This document shows positions 49,862 through 57,449 of a stretch of DNA of 64,000 bases, piece by piece; the first letter of the stretch is position 1, and every line of letters starts with the position of its first letter. The position numbers were made by a program, and so were the translations under genes. The stretch is from Hymenobacter cavernae (GTDB taxonomy: Bacteria > Bacteroidota > Bacteroidia > Cytophagales > Hymenobacteraceae): assembly GCF_014641455.1 (NCBI RefSeq), contig NZ_BMHT01000008.1, forward strand, positions 186,001 to 250,000, written 5' to 3'. Under the pieces are notes generated by a model. The model was not told where the DNA came from. It was given only the letters and a program-made list of their open reading frames with translations, and made no database searches.

Positions 49862-51262
49862 ATGGATACCTATCACGACCTGATTTCTCAGACGTTCGAC
49901 TTTCCCACTCAAGATTTTACCGTACAAAATAACGAGCTGCGCTTCCATGATATTCCCCTGATGGATATCATCCAGAAGCACGGTACGCCGTTGCGCCTCA
50001 CCTACTTACCCAAGATCAGCTCCCAGATTCAGCGGGCCAAGAAGTGGTTTGCAGATGGCATCGCGAAAACAGATTACCAGGGCACTTACACCTACTGCTA
50101 CTGTACCAAGTCGTCACACTTCAGCTTTGTGCTGGAAGAAGCGCTGAAGAACGATATTCAGATCGAGACGTCTTCAGGCTTCGATATCAACATCGTACGG
50201 GCGTTGTACAACAAGGGCAAGATCAACAAGCAGACCTTCATCATCGCCAACGGCTTTAAGCGCGAGCGGTACAAGCGCCACCTCACCGAGCTCATCAACG
50301 AGGGTTTCGTGAACTGCATGCCCATTCTCGACAACCTCGACGAGATTGAGTACTACCACGAAAACGTGCGTGAGAAGTGCAACCTAGGGATGCGCCTAGC
50401 TTCCGACGAAGAACCTAGGTTTCAGTTCTATACCTCGCGCCTGGGCGTGCGCTACGCCGATGCCATTCCGCTCTACGAGCAGAAGATCAAGGAAGACCCC
50501 CGCTTTGAGCTGACGATGCTGCACTACTTCATCAATACCGGCATCAAGGACACGAGCTACTACTGGTCGGAGCTGAGCCGCTTCGTGCATAAGTACTGCG
50601 AGCTGCGCAAAGTGTGCCCCACCCTCACCACCATCGACATCGGCGGCGGCCTGCCCATCCAGACCAGCATCCAGCCGGAGTACGATTATGCCTATATGAT
50701 CGAAGAAATCCTGCGCACGATCAAGCGCATTTGCGCCGAAGAAGGTGTGCCGGAGCCGAACATCTTCACGGAGTTTGGCATCTTCACGGTGGGCGAAAGC
50801 GGCGTGACGCTCTACTCGATTCTGGACGAAAAGCTTCAGAACGACAAGGAGCTTTGGTACATGATTGACGGCTCGTTCATCACCAACCTGCCCGATACGT
50901 GGGCCTTGAATCAGCGCTTTATCATGCTGGCCATCAATGGCTGGCAGAAGTCCTACAAGAAGATTCAGCTCGGTGGCCTCACCTGCGACTCACAGGACTA
51001 CTACAACGCCGAGAAGCACATCTACCAGGTATTCCTGCCCGAGCGCAAAAACACGGATGAGCAGAAGCTGTACGTCGGTTTCTTCCACACCGGCGCCTAC
51101 CAGGAAAGCCTTTCCGGCTACGGCGGCATCAAGCACTGCCTCATCCCGGCGCCCAAACACGTCATCCTTGACCGCGCCGAAGACGGCACCCTCACCGACT
51201 ATGTGTTTGCCGATGAGCAGGATAGTGAATCAATGATGCGTATATTAGGGTACCAAAGCTAG
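49862..51262 (+). CDS. speA: Arginine decarboxylase (PLP-barrel type)
   Basis: The 466-residue protein belongs to the alanine-racemase-fold (type III) PLP decarboxylases. TYCYCTKSSHFSFVLEEAL near residue 76 holds the PLP lysine, and TTIDIGGGLPI near 256 the phosphate-binding glycines. It is shorter than the E. coli biosynthetic SpeA but fits the Bacteroidota form. It converts arginine to agmatine, the first step to polyamines. The divergent arginase-family gene may act on its product or compete for arginine. Diaminopimelate or ornithine decarboxylase activity is less likely, since the key C-terminal motifs differ. Confidence 0.87.
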   Translation: MDTYHDLISQTFDFPTQDFTVQNNELRFHDIPLMDIIQKHGTPLRLTYLPKISSQIQRAKKWFADGIAKTDYQGTYTYCYCTKSSHFSFVLEEALKNDIQIETSSGFDINIVRALYNKGKINKQTFIIANGFKRERYKRHLTELINEGFVNCMPILDNLDEIEYYHENVREKCNLGMRLASDEEPRFQFYTSRLGVRYADAIPLYEQKIKEDPRFELTMLHYFINTGIKDTSYYWSELSRFVHKYCELRKVCPTLTTIDIGGGLPIQTSIQPEYDYAYMIEEILRTIKRICAEEGVPEPNIFTEFGIFTVGESGVTLYSILDEKLQNDKELWYMIDGSFITNLPDTWALNQRFIMLAINGWQKSYKKIQLGGLTCDSQDYYNAEKHIYQVFLPERKNTDEQKLYVGFFHTGAYQESLSGYGGIKHCLIPAPKHVILDRAEDGTLTDYVFADEQDSESMMRILGYQS

Positions 51263-51360
51263 GTTACCGCTGCAAGTACCGGGCTGGCTCCACGCTGAGT
51301 CGGCCCGATACTTGTGTTTCGGGCCCAGATCTTTTCTCTGCCAACTTTCACTGCTTTCCC

Positions 51361-51516
51361 ATGATCAAAAAAGTACTTCTTGTCGCTCTAGTAATTGTTT
51401 CTGGACTTACCTCTTGCAACAAGCAAGTTTGTCCGGCTTATAGCAAAGCTAAGGGGTCAACTTCAGCGCCCACCAACCAGACGGCTAGCATAGCTACCCC
51501 AGCTACTCACCAGTAG
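51361..51516 (+). CDS. Very small lipoprotein with CPAYS motif (copy 1)
   Basis: A 51-residue product: MIKKVLLVALVIVSGLTSC is a lipoprotein signal with the lipidated residue at Cys19, followed by NKQVCPAYSKAKG and a Ser/Thr/Ala-rich tail. The mature chain is only 33 residues, with one further Cys. A paralogue of nearly the same length follows at 51704, sharing the signal type, the CPAYS motif and the low-complexity tail. A terminator-like hairpin follows at 51559-51597. Function unknown; similar tiny CPAY-type lipoproteins seem familiar from Bacteroidota. Confidence 0.7.
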   Translation: MIKKVLLVALVIVSGLTSCNKQVCPAYSKAKGSTSAPTNQTASIATPATHQ

Positions 51517-51558
51517 TACTATATCCTGATAACAATATCAGTTATCCTTAGAAACAGC

Positions 51559-51597
51559 AAGCAGCTTCCTTCACCTTGGTGAGGAAAGCTGCTTTTG
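51559..51597 (+). terminator. Terminator-like hairpin
   Basis: AAGCAGCTTCCTTCACC pairs imperfectly with GGTGAGGAAAGCTGCTT and is followed by TTGTATTTT, between the two small lipoprotein genes. Confidence 0.65.
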
Positions 51598-51703
51598 TAT
51601 TTTAGGCAAAATCTTTGTGTTAGGAACGATCTATACAATTAAGTGGTTTGCATTCCGTTTGAACCTCTTGGCATCTTCCTCTAACAAGTTATTGCATTTT
51701 TAC

Positions 51704-51856
51704 ATGAAAAACCTTCTTCTCATCGCAATAATCGGCCTTGTAGGTTTGAATTCTTGCACCACCAAATGCCCTGCTTACTCCAGCACCAAGCCGGCCACCC
51801 ATGTTTCGTCGCCTATCACGGCCAGCACGTCTACTACTTCTGTTGCTCGTCAGTAA
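51704..51856 (+). CDS. Very small lipoprotein with CPAYS motif (copy 2)
   Basis: A 50-residue product with signal MKNLLLIAIIGLVGLNSC (lipid on Cys18), then TTKCPAYSSTKPATH and a Ser/Thr-rich tail. The spacing from the lipid-bearing Cys to CPAYS (three residues here, four in copy 1) and the total length are almost those of the gene at 51361. An in-frame upstream start at 51617 would bury the signal and is unlikely. Probably anchored in the outer membrane; function unknown. Confidence 0.7.
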   Translation: MKNLLLIAIIGLVGLNSCTTKCPAYSSTKPATHVSSPITASTSTTSVARQ

Positions 51857-52320
51857 TAGCAAGCTAGACAAGTGCGCCGAGGCGCATGTGGAATTAACAC
51901 CGCATGAAAACCTAGGCTACCGCACGCAACAACCTTTCCCAACGAAAGCCCCGCCCTCGGTCGGGGCTTTCGGCTTTAGAAGCCTCATCTATCTATACCT
52001 AGGTTATACTACCATTGTAGTACGACACCTAGCACTGAACTTTATGCTCTTGATTAATCAGTCTGATTCTCAGGAAAATCAATATTCTTACTAAATTAAT
52101 TCTATATTCAGCTTTTATATCGACTTTTGCATATTAATCAAGAGCAAGACGCAAGTTGGGTAAGTGCTGGTATTCTGCATTCCAAGTCGTCCTTAATCGT
52201 TCAGGATAAACCCTTCTGCTTGACTGACACATTAACGTCCAAGCATTAAGTTCGTCCGTGCGAAGCTATTAGTTAAAGTAGTCTAAAGGTTAAACTGCGA
52301 CAACATCAAAAGAAAAACAC
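51857..52320. other. Gene-free region upstream of the exostosin-like gene
   Basis: These 464 bp hold a terminator hairpin at 51943-51972, two CCTAGG palindromes (about 51911 and 51999) and then about 250 bp of AT-rich sequence with no gene I can support. The compositional change begins here and continues through the next gene. Confidence 0.5.
51943..51972 (+). terminator. Terminator hairpin
   Basis: CGAAAGCCCCG and CGGGGCTTTCG form a perfect 11-bp stem with an 8-nt loop, about 85 bp after the second small lipoprotein. The T-run after it is weak. Confidence 0.65.
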
Positions 52321-53421
52321 ATGAAGCTCAAGCTTTATACTGATTTAAGCCTACTAGACAAAGGCAAGCCCGTTGAACTGCTCATTCCTTTTATAGGTAA
52401 TTTCGAAGAGAAGCCTGGTTCAGTTACGTACGGCAGGTTCGACGACTATCTAAAGAATGGCAAAGAGTTCTTGGAGCTTACAACGCTTGAAGAATGCGAC
52501 GCTTGTTTGCTGCCAATATTCTATGATGTAATTAATGATCAGGCAAAATTCGAAAAAGAAATAGAGCCCTTCGTTAAATATGTAGAAGGCAGCAATAAAA
52601 AAGTACTGGTTTTTGTAGGCCACGACACATTGGACCTGAATATAAAGATCAAAAATGCTATTATATTCAATAGTGCCATCAGCAAATCAAAACAGCCGAA
52701 GAACGTACATCCTTGGCCGCACTTCTTTGAAGACTTCTTGGAGAAATATAATGATGGCGTATTAACAATTCGCCCCAAGGCCAGCAAACCCGTTATAGGA
52801 TTTTGCGGTTATGCTCCTCCTCTTAATACCACGATGGGCAAGGAGAAGGTACTAGGCATGATCAGACTGATAGGCAACTACATGGGAATCATGCAGAAGT
52901 TTCCCGTTAAAGTAGCCCACTCCTATAGAGCACGGGCAATAATAGGACTACAACGTTCCAAAAAGGTCGTTCAGAATTTTAGGCTGAAAAGCAATTTTGC
53001 CTTTGGCCCAGACGGCCTCAACACGGGTAACATTGCTGAAGACAACTACAATTTCAGGAAGAAGTTTGTAGATAATATAATTGAGAGCGATTATACAATA
53101 TGCATTCGCGGCTATGGAAACAATTCTATTCGCTTCTTTGAAACCTTATGCTGCGGCAGAATTCCAATTTTCCTGGACACTGATAGCACCGTACCTTTTG
53201 AAAACGTAATTGATTGGAAAAGCCTTTGCGTTTGGGTGGACGAGAAAGACATTGATAGAATCGGAGATATTGTTGCAGACTTTCACAACAATATCTCCGA
53301 AGAAGATTTCAAAGCGCTTCAGAAAAAGCTACGAGGAATCTGGGAAGAGTATTTAACCCCTACTGGCTTTTTCAAAAGGCTAGGTACGTATATCAATGAA
53401 GAAAGCTTGATCGAAAATTAG
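52321..53421 (+). CDS. Exostosin (GT47)-like glycosyltransferase, AT-rich
   Basis: The 366-residue soluble protein matches the exostosin-type GT-B C-terminal half: DYTICIRGYGNNSIRFFETL near residue 258, then CCGRIPIFLD and VPFENVIDWKSLCVWVDEKD, the nucleotide-sugar-binding region of the family. It would transfer a sugar in cytoplasmic assembly of a surface glycan. The gene is much more AT-rich than its neighbours and has AT-rich upstream DNA, suggesting acquisition by transfer. It is bounded downstream by a long perfect terminator. The N-terminal half is not recognisable. Confidence 0.85.
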   Translation: MKLKLYTDLSLLDKGKPVELLIPFIGNFEEKPGSVTYGRFDDYLKNGKEFLELTTLEECDACLLPIFYDVINDQAKFEKEIEPFVKYVEGSNKKVLVFVGHDTLDLNIKIKNAIIFNSAISKSKQPKNVHPWPHFFEDFLEKYNDGVLTIRPKASKPVIGFCGYAPPLNTTMGKEKVLGMIRLIGNYMGIMQKFPVKVAHSYRARAIIGLQRSKKVVQNFRLKSNFAFGPDGLNTGNIAEDNYNFRKKFVDNIIESDYTICIRGYGNNSIRFFETLCCGRIPIFLDTDSTVPFENVIDWKSLCVWVDEKDIDRIGDIVADFHNNISEEDFKALQKKLRGIWEEYLTPTGFFKRLGTYINEESLIEN

Positions 53422-53434
53422 CAAGTAGAATTAT

Positions 53435-53490
53435 AAAGGAATGCGGGGTAGAAGTTGAGCAGAAACTTAACTTCTACCCCGCATTCCTTT
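53435..53490. terminator. 22-bp perfect bidirectional terminator
   Basis: AAAGGAATGCGGGGTAGAAG... and its exact reverse complement at 53469-53490 form a 22-bp stem with a 12-nt loop and A/T runs at the ends, between the convergent exostosin-like and gmhB-like genes. Its right end touches the stop codon of the minus-strand gene. Confidence 0.88.
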
Positions 53491-54047
53491 TAGCAAAGAT
53501 ATTGCACCTGACCTAGGATAATATCGGTGGCCGCTGCCAGGTTGGCGGCATAAGGTTGATACGCGCCTACTTCGCTGTGACCTACCAGGATGCCCCGCAC
53601 GCCAACCCGCGCTCCGGCCTCCAGGTCGCGTAGTCGGTCGCCCACAATCCAGCACTGAGTTGGGTCGAGGTGGAAGCGCGCAATGGCTTTCTCCAGCATC
53701 AGGGGAGCCGGCTTGCGCGACAACGATTCGCTAACAGAAGGATGCGACGGAGCGAAGTAAAACGCATCAATCAGATTCCCAATGGCTTGCTGCAGCTTAT
53801 CGTGGCAGGCATGCATCTCAGCAGGTGTAAAGAGACCTTTGGCGATGCCTGCCTGGTTTGTGACGACAATAAGGTAATAGCCAGCAGCTTTGAGGCGGAC
53901 CAAGCTTTCCGGCACTCCTGCCAGCACCGTGAAATCCTCCAGGCGCCATACATAGTCGCCGATTTCCTCATTCAGCACCCCATCGCGGTCCAGAAAAATG
54001 GCTTTGTTGCGCTTGGGCAACTCAGTCGTAGAGTTTGAGTTATTCAT
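53490..54047 (-). CDS. gmhB: HAD-IIIA phosphatase, GmhB-like (heptose-bisphosphate phosphatase)
   Basis: The 185-residue protein has the HAD motif AIFLDRDGVLNEE (nucleophile Asp near residue 20), motif II VTNQAGIAKG and motif IV WIVGDRLRDLEAG, with the size and C1-cap-less form of D-glycero-D-manno-heptose 1,7-bisphosphate 7-phosphatase. The four-cysteine zinc loop of E. coli GmhB is not clearly present, so histidinol-phosphate phosphatase activity is an alternative. In LPS synthesis it would precede the GT9 heptosyltransferase-like gene at 61211. In-frame ATGs at 54071 and 54131 are alternatives to the chosen start. Confidence 0.78.
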   Translation of the reverse strand: MNNSNSTTELPKRNKAIFLDRDGVLNEEIGDYVWRLEDFTVLAGVPESLVRLKAAGYYLIVVTNQAGIAKGLFTPAEMHACHDKLQQAIGNLIDAFYFAPSHPSVSESLSRKPAPLMLEKAIARFHLDPTQCWIVGDRLRDLEAGARVGVRGILVGHSEVGAYQPYAANLAAATDIILGQVQYLC

Positions 54048-54165
54048 CAGTCCAAAACTACATTCTGCCATGCGGAATGCGTAAAAAATCCGTTTAGCTG
54101 GTGAATTACATGGGCTCATGATTGTTACCAATCAGGCGTGGACGCCCAAGGTTGACGGCAGCACC

Positions 54166-54173
54166 TACCTTTG
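54166..54173 (+). promoter_or_regulatory. Possible -7 box (TACCTTTG)
   Basis: Matches TAnnTTTG, 53 bp upstream of the protoporphyrinogen oxidase ATG. Confidence 0.45.
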
Positions 54174-54226
54174 TGGCGGTGCGCTGGCATCACGTTGTTC
54201 TTTTATCTTTTCCTAAGCGTTGTATC

Positions 54227-55555
54227 ATGGTCGCTATTCTGGGCGGTGGCATTTCCGGCCTTACACTGGCACATTACCTGCAAAAAGCAGGTGTAGCCTA
54301 CGATTTGTTTGAGGCTAGCTCAACGCCTGGCGGAAATTTGCGCACAGAACAGACGAGCGATTATCTGATTGAAACCGGCCCTAATTCACTACAACTCAGC
54401 GCTGAGTTGGAAGATCTGCTTACCGACCTAGGTTTGAGCGGAGATATTCAGAATACTGCGGGTGTAAGTGCCAATCGCTACGTGCTGCGCGGTGGCCGCT
54501 ATCGGAAGCTGCCCAGTTCGCCGCCCACACTACTAGCAAATGGCTTTTTCAGTCTGAAAGCGAAGTTTAATATCTTACGGGAACTGAGCCGCGCGCCGCT
54601 GCCAGCCAACCCAACTGAAACCGTAGCTGGCTTTTTTCGTCGCCGTTTCGGGTCAGAGGTCGTGGAATACGCGGTAAATCCGTTCATCTCCGGCATCTAC
54701 GCCGGCGACCCGGAAGCATTACTATTGCACAAAACGTTTCCGAAGCTAGCTGAGCTGGAGCAAACCTACGGCTCAGTAGTGCGCGGACTTGCCAAAAGCA
54801 GCGGCACTGGCGGACGCCGACGCATTATCTCGCTCCGTGCGGGCCTGCAAATGCTGCCCATCACCTTAGCTAATCAGCTTACGAACTACCACGCTGGTGA
54901 GTCGGTTACGTCACTTACCCGGTTGCCAAACGGCCACTATCAGGTGCAGCTTGCGGGTGGCTTAGCTCCGCAACATTACACGGATGTGGTACTTGCTTTG
55001 CCCACGTACGCGGCTGCTCCGCTGCTTCAGCCTTTATTTCCGGAAGCAGCCAAGGCGCTTGCCGGCGTGTACTACCCCCCAATGGCGGCTGTGTACACGG
55101 CTTATCGTCGGGCCGATGTAGCACACCCGCTGGATGGCTTTGGCGCGCTGCATCCACGCATAGAGCAGCCATATGCCGCTGGCAGCATCTGGACCAGCTC
55201 GCTTTTTTCTAACCGGTGCCCGGCCGACCAAGTGCTATTTACCACATTTGTGGGCGGCAGCCAGTACGAAGCGCAGGCACAACAGCCGGAGGCGGAGCAG
55301 AAACAAGCGGTTCATCAGGAGCTTAGTCGCTTGTACGGCATTAAGGCAGCAGTTCCTGTGTGGCAAAGCCGCTACTACTGGCCGCGCGCCATCCCGCAGT
55401 TCGACCAACGCATTGTAGCGGCCCACGCCGCCGCTGACGATTTGATTACCAGCAACATTCACACCGCAGCTAACTGGCGGGCAGGGGTTGGCGTGCCTGA
55501 TTGCGTGCGCCACGCCCGGCAGCTGGCCGAAAAAATTATCGGCAGCAGGCCCTAG
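54227..55555 (+). CDS. hemY: Protoporphyrinogen oxidase (HemY/PPOX type)
   Basis: The 442-residue flavoprotein begins MVAILGGGISGLTLAHYLQK, the FAD-binding dinucleotide motif (Gly6 to Gly11), with the acidic end FEASSTPGGNLRTE. ETGPNSLQL, NPFISGIYAGDPEALLL near residue 147 and the C-terminal NIHTAANWRAGVGVPDCVR-type FAD contact place it in the oxygen-dependent PPOX group, which makes protoporphyrin IX for heme. The ATG at 54227 is preferred over an upstream in-frame ATG at 54122. The polyprenol-phosphate mannosyltransferase gene follows within 17 bp. Confidence 0.92.
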   Translation: MVAILGGGISGLTLAHYLQKAGVAYDLFEASSTPGGNLRTEQTSDYLIETGPNSLQLSAELEDLLTDLGLSGDIQNTAGVSANRYVLRGGRYRKLPSSPPTLLANGFFSLKAKFNILRELSRAPLPANPTETVAGFFRRRFGSEVVEYAVNPFISGIYAGDPEALLLHKTFPKLAELEQTYGSVVRGLAKSSGTGGRRRIISLRAGLQMLPITLANQLTNYHAGESVTSLTRLPNGHYQVQLAGGLAPQHYTDVVLALPTYAAAPLLQPLFPEAAKALAGVYYPPMAAVYTAYRRADVAHPLDGFGALHPRIEQPYAAGSIWTSSLFSNRCPADQVLFTTFVGGSQYEAQAQQPEAEQKQAVHQELSRLYGIKAAVPVWQSRYYWPRAIPQFDQRIVAAHAAADDLITSNIHTAANWRAGVGVPDCVRHARQLAEKIIGSRP

Positions 55556-55559
55556 CTAT

Positions 55560-55567
55560 TATCTTTG
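55560..55567 (+). promoter_or_regulatory. Possible -7 box (TATCTTTG)
   Basis: Matches TAnnTTTG, but ends only 5 bp before the ATG of the GT2 gene, so a transcript from it would be nearly leaderless. Confidence 0.35.
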
Positions 55568-55572
55568 AGGCA

Positions 55573-56379
55573 ATGAACAGTGGGCTGGTCTTAATCCCGA
55601 CGTACAATGAGCGCGAAAATGCGGAGCTGATTATCCGCAAAGTATTTTCGTTGCCCAAAGCGTTTGATGTGCTCATTATCGACGACGGCTCACCCGACGG
55701 CACAGCGGCTATCGTCCGAGGGTTGATGCAGGAATTCCCAGATCGGCTTTTTCTGGAAGAGCGGCAGGGCAAAATGGGCCTAGGTACCGCCTACATTCAC
55801 GGCTTCCGGTGGGCGCTGATGCGCGGTTATGAGTACGTGTTTGAGATGGACGCCGACTTCTCCCACAACCCCGACGATCTTATCCGTCTTTATGAAGCCT
55901 GCGCCGTGGATGGCTACGATATGGCGATTGGCTCGCGTTATATCCAAGGCGTAAACGTGGTTAACTGGCCCATGGACCGCGTGCTGATGTCGTGGTTCGC
56001 CTCGGCCTACGTGCGCTTTATCACAGGCATGCCTATTGCTGATGCCACGGCCGGCTTTAAGTGTTATACGGCGCGGGTGCTGCGCACGGTACTACGCCAC
56101 CGCATCCGTTTTGTGGGTTACGCCTTCCAGATCGAAATGAAGTGGCTCGCCTACAAGTACGGCTTCCGCATCAAGGAAGTGCCGATTATCTTCACCGATC
56201 GCACGCGCGGCGCTTCCAAAATGTCGAAAGGCATCTTCAAGGAGGCATTTTTCGGCGTTGTGCAGATGAAGGTTTACAGCTGGTTTCACCGCTTCCGGCG
56301 CGGCACAACCGACAGTAGCCAGAATGCCCCGGACGCTATTTCGGTGAGCACCGCAACCCCGGCCCAGGAATCGCGGTAA
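55573..56379 (+). CDS. Polyprenol-monophosphomannose synthase (GT2, DPM1-like)
   Basis: The 268-residue GT-A protein begins LVLIPTYNERENAELI, with IIDDGSPDGTAAIV (nucleotide binding), EMDADFSHNPDDL (DxD-type metal site), and IADATAGFKCYTARVL near residue 160, the pattern of dolichol-phosphate mannosyltransferase and its bacterial homologues. It would load mannose (or glucose) from GDP-mannose onto undecaprenyl phosphate for enzymes such as the GT39 protein at 20572. There are no C-terminal membrane helices, so it is the DPM1-like short form. Confidence 0.9.
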   Translation: MNSGLVLIPTYNERENAELIIRKVFSLPKAFDVLIIDDGSPDGTAAIVRGLMQEFPDRLFLEERQGKMGLGTAYIHGFRWALMRGYEYVFEMDADFSHNPDDLIRLYEACAVDGYDMAIGSRYIQGVNVVNWPMDRVLMSWFASAYVRFITGMPIADATAGFKCYTARVLRTVLRHRIRFVGYAFQIEMKWLAYKYGFRIKEVPIIFTDRTRGASKMSKGIFKEAFFGVVQMKVYSWFHRFRRGTTDSSQNAPDAISVSTATPAQESR

Positions 56380-56437
56380 GCCTAGCATAGTTCTGCTCCG
56401 TCTTGAGGGCAGAGCTAGGTCTTGTCTCGTCCTGCGC

Positions 56438-57382
56438 ATGGAAAACACTCCCGCCTTTTGGGTCGGCTTCAACGCTTTCGTTTTGGCGATGCTGATGCTC
56501 GACCTGCTCGTCTTCAACCGCAAAGCCCACGTGGTAAAAATGCGGGAAGCGTTGGCATGGAGTTGCTTCTGGGTAGTGTTGTCGCTGACCTTCAACTACT
56601 TCGTATACCGCACAATGGGTAGGCAGGCGGGGCTAGAATTCCTGACCGGCTATTTGATTGAAAAGTCACTGAGCGTTGATAATCTATTTGTCTTCTTGCT
56701 CATTTTCAGCTATTTCCAAGTTCCACAGCAGTATCAGCACAAAATCCTGTTCTGGGGCATCATTGGTGCTTTGGTTTTGCGAGCGGCGTTTATTCTGGCC
56801 GGAGCGGCCCTGCTGGCCAAGTTTCACATCCTGCTTTACGTGCTAGGTGCTTTCCTCATCTACACGGGCGTACGCATGGCGCTCAGCGCAGGCGAGCCGG
56901 CAATTGACCCAGATAATAACCCCGTCGTTAAGTTCCTGAGCCGCTACATGCCCGTGACCAGCAAGCTGGAGGGCGACAAGTTCTTTGTGCGTAAAGACAA
57001 GCTGCTGTTTGCCACGCCATTATTTGTGGTGCTGCTCATGGTCGAAACGACGGACGTGATGTTTGCCGTCGATTCTATCCCGGCTATTCTGGCGGTTTCG
57101 CGCGACACATTTATCGTGTACACGTCCAACGTGTTTGCTTTGCTAGGTCTGCGGGCTATGTATTTCGCCTTGGCCGGGCTGATGAAGCTCTTTCACTACC
57201 TGCACTACGGGCTGGCCCTGATCCTGGTCTTCATTGGTGCTAAGCTGCTCGGCACCGACTACCTGGCGGCGCGTGGCTACGAAATTCCGATGAGCCTTTC
57301 GCTTGGCTTAGTAGGTTTTATCTTGGCTGCATCCGTTATCATATCTCTTATTTTCCCTAAACAGGAAGAAGAGCCGTTATAA
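56438..57382 (+). CDS. TerC-family membrane protein
   Basis: A 314-residue protein with nine membrane helices and the TerC motif YLIEKSLSVDNLFVFLLIFS near residue 68, plus VETTDVMFAVDSIPAI near residue 200, with the conserved acidic residues that likely bind a divalent metal. TerC/Alx proteins export manganese or calcium and help metalate secreted proteins. The 58-bp gap upstream is too short for a yybP-ykoY manganese riboswitch, and I see none. A convergent terminator follows. Confidence 0.92.
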   Translation: MENTPAFWVGFNAFVLAMLMLDLLVFNRKAHVVKMREALAWSCFWVVLSLTFNYFVYRTMGRQAGLEFLTGYLIEKSLSVDNLFVFLLIFSYFQVPQQYQHKILFWGIIGALVLRAAFILAGAALLAKFHILLYVLGAFLIYTGVRMALSAGEPAIDPDNNPVVKFLSRYMPVTSKLEGDKFFVRKDKLLFATPLFVVLLMVETTDVMFAVDSIPAILAVSRDTFIVYTSNVFALLGLRAMYFALAGLMKLFHYLHYGLALILVFIGAKLLGTDYLAARGYEIPMSLSLGLVGFILAASVIISLIFPKQEEEPL

Positions 57383-57401
57383 TCTTGCCTCCCTAGTTTA
57401 C

Positions 57402-57443
57402 AAAAAAAGCCTCTCTGAATTGAATCAAGGAGGCTTTTCTTTT
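57402..57443. terminator. Intrinsic terminator between convergent genes
   Basis: AAAAGCCTC pairs with GAGGCTTTT around a 16-nt loop, with A-run before and T-rich run after, so it can stop terC and the minus-strand GT51 gene. Confidence 0.82.
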
Positions 57444-57449
57444 ACTGTT

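Noticed and set aside
56380..56437. Manganese (yybP-ykoY) riboswitch before terC
   Set aside because: Only 58 bp between genes and no matching internal-loop motifs.
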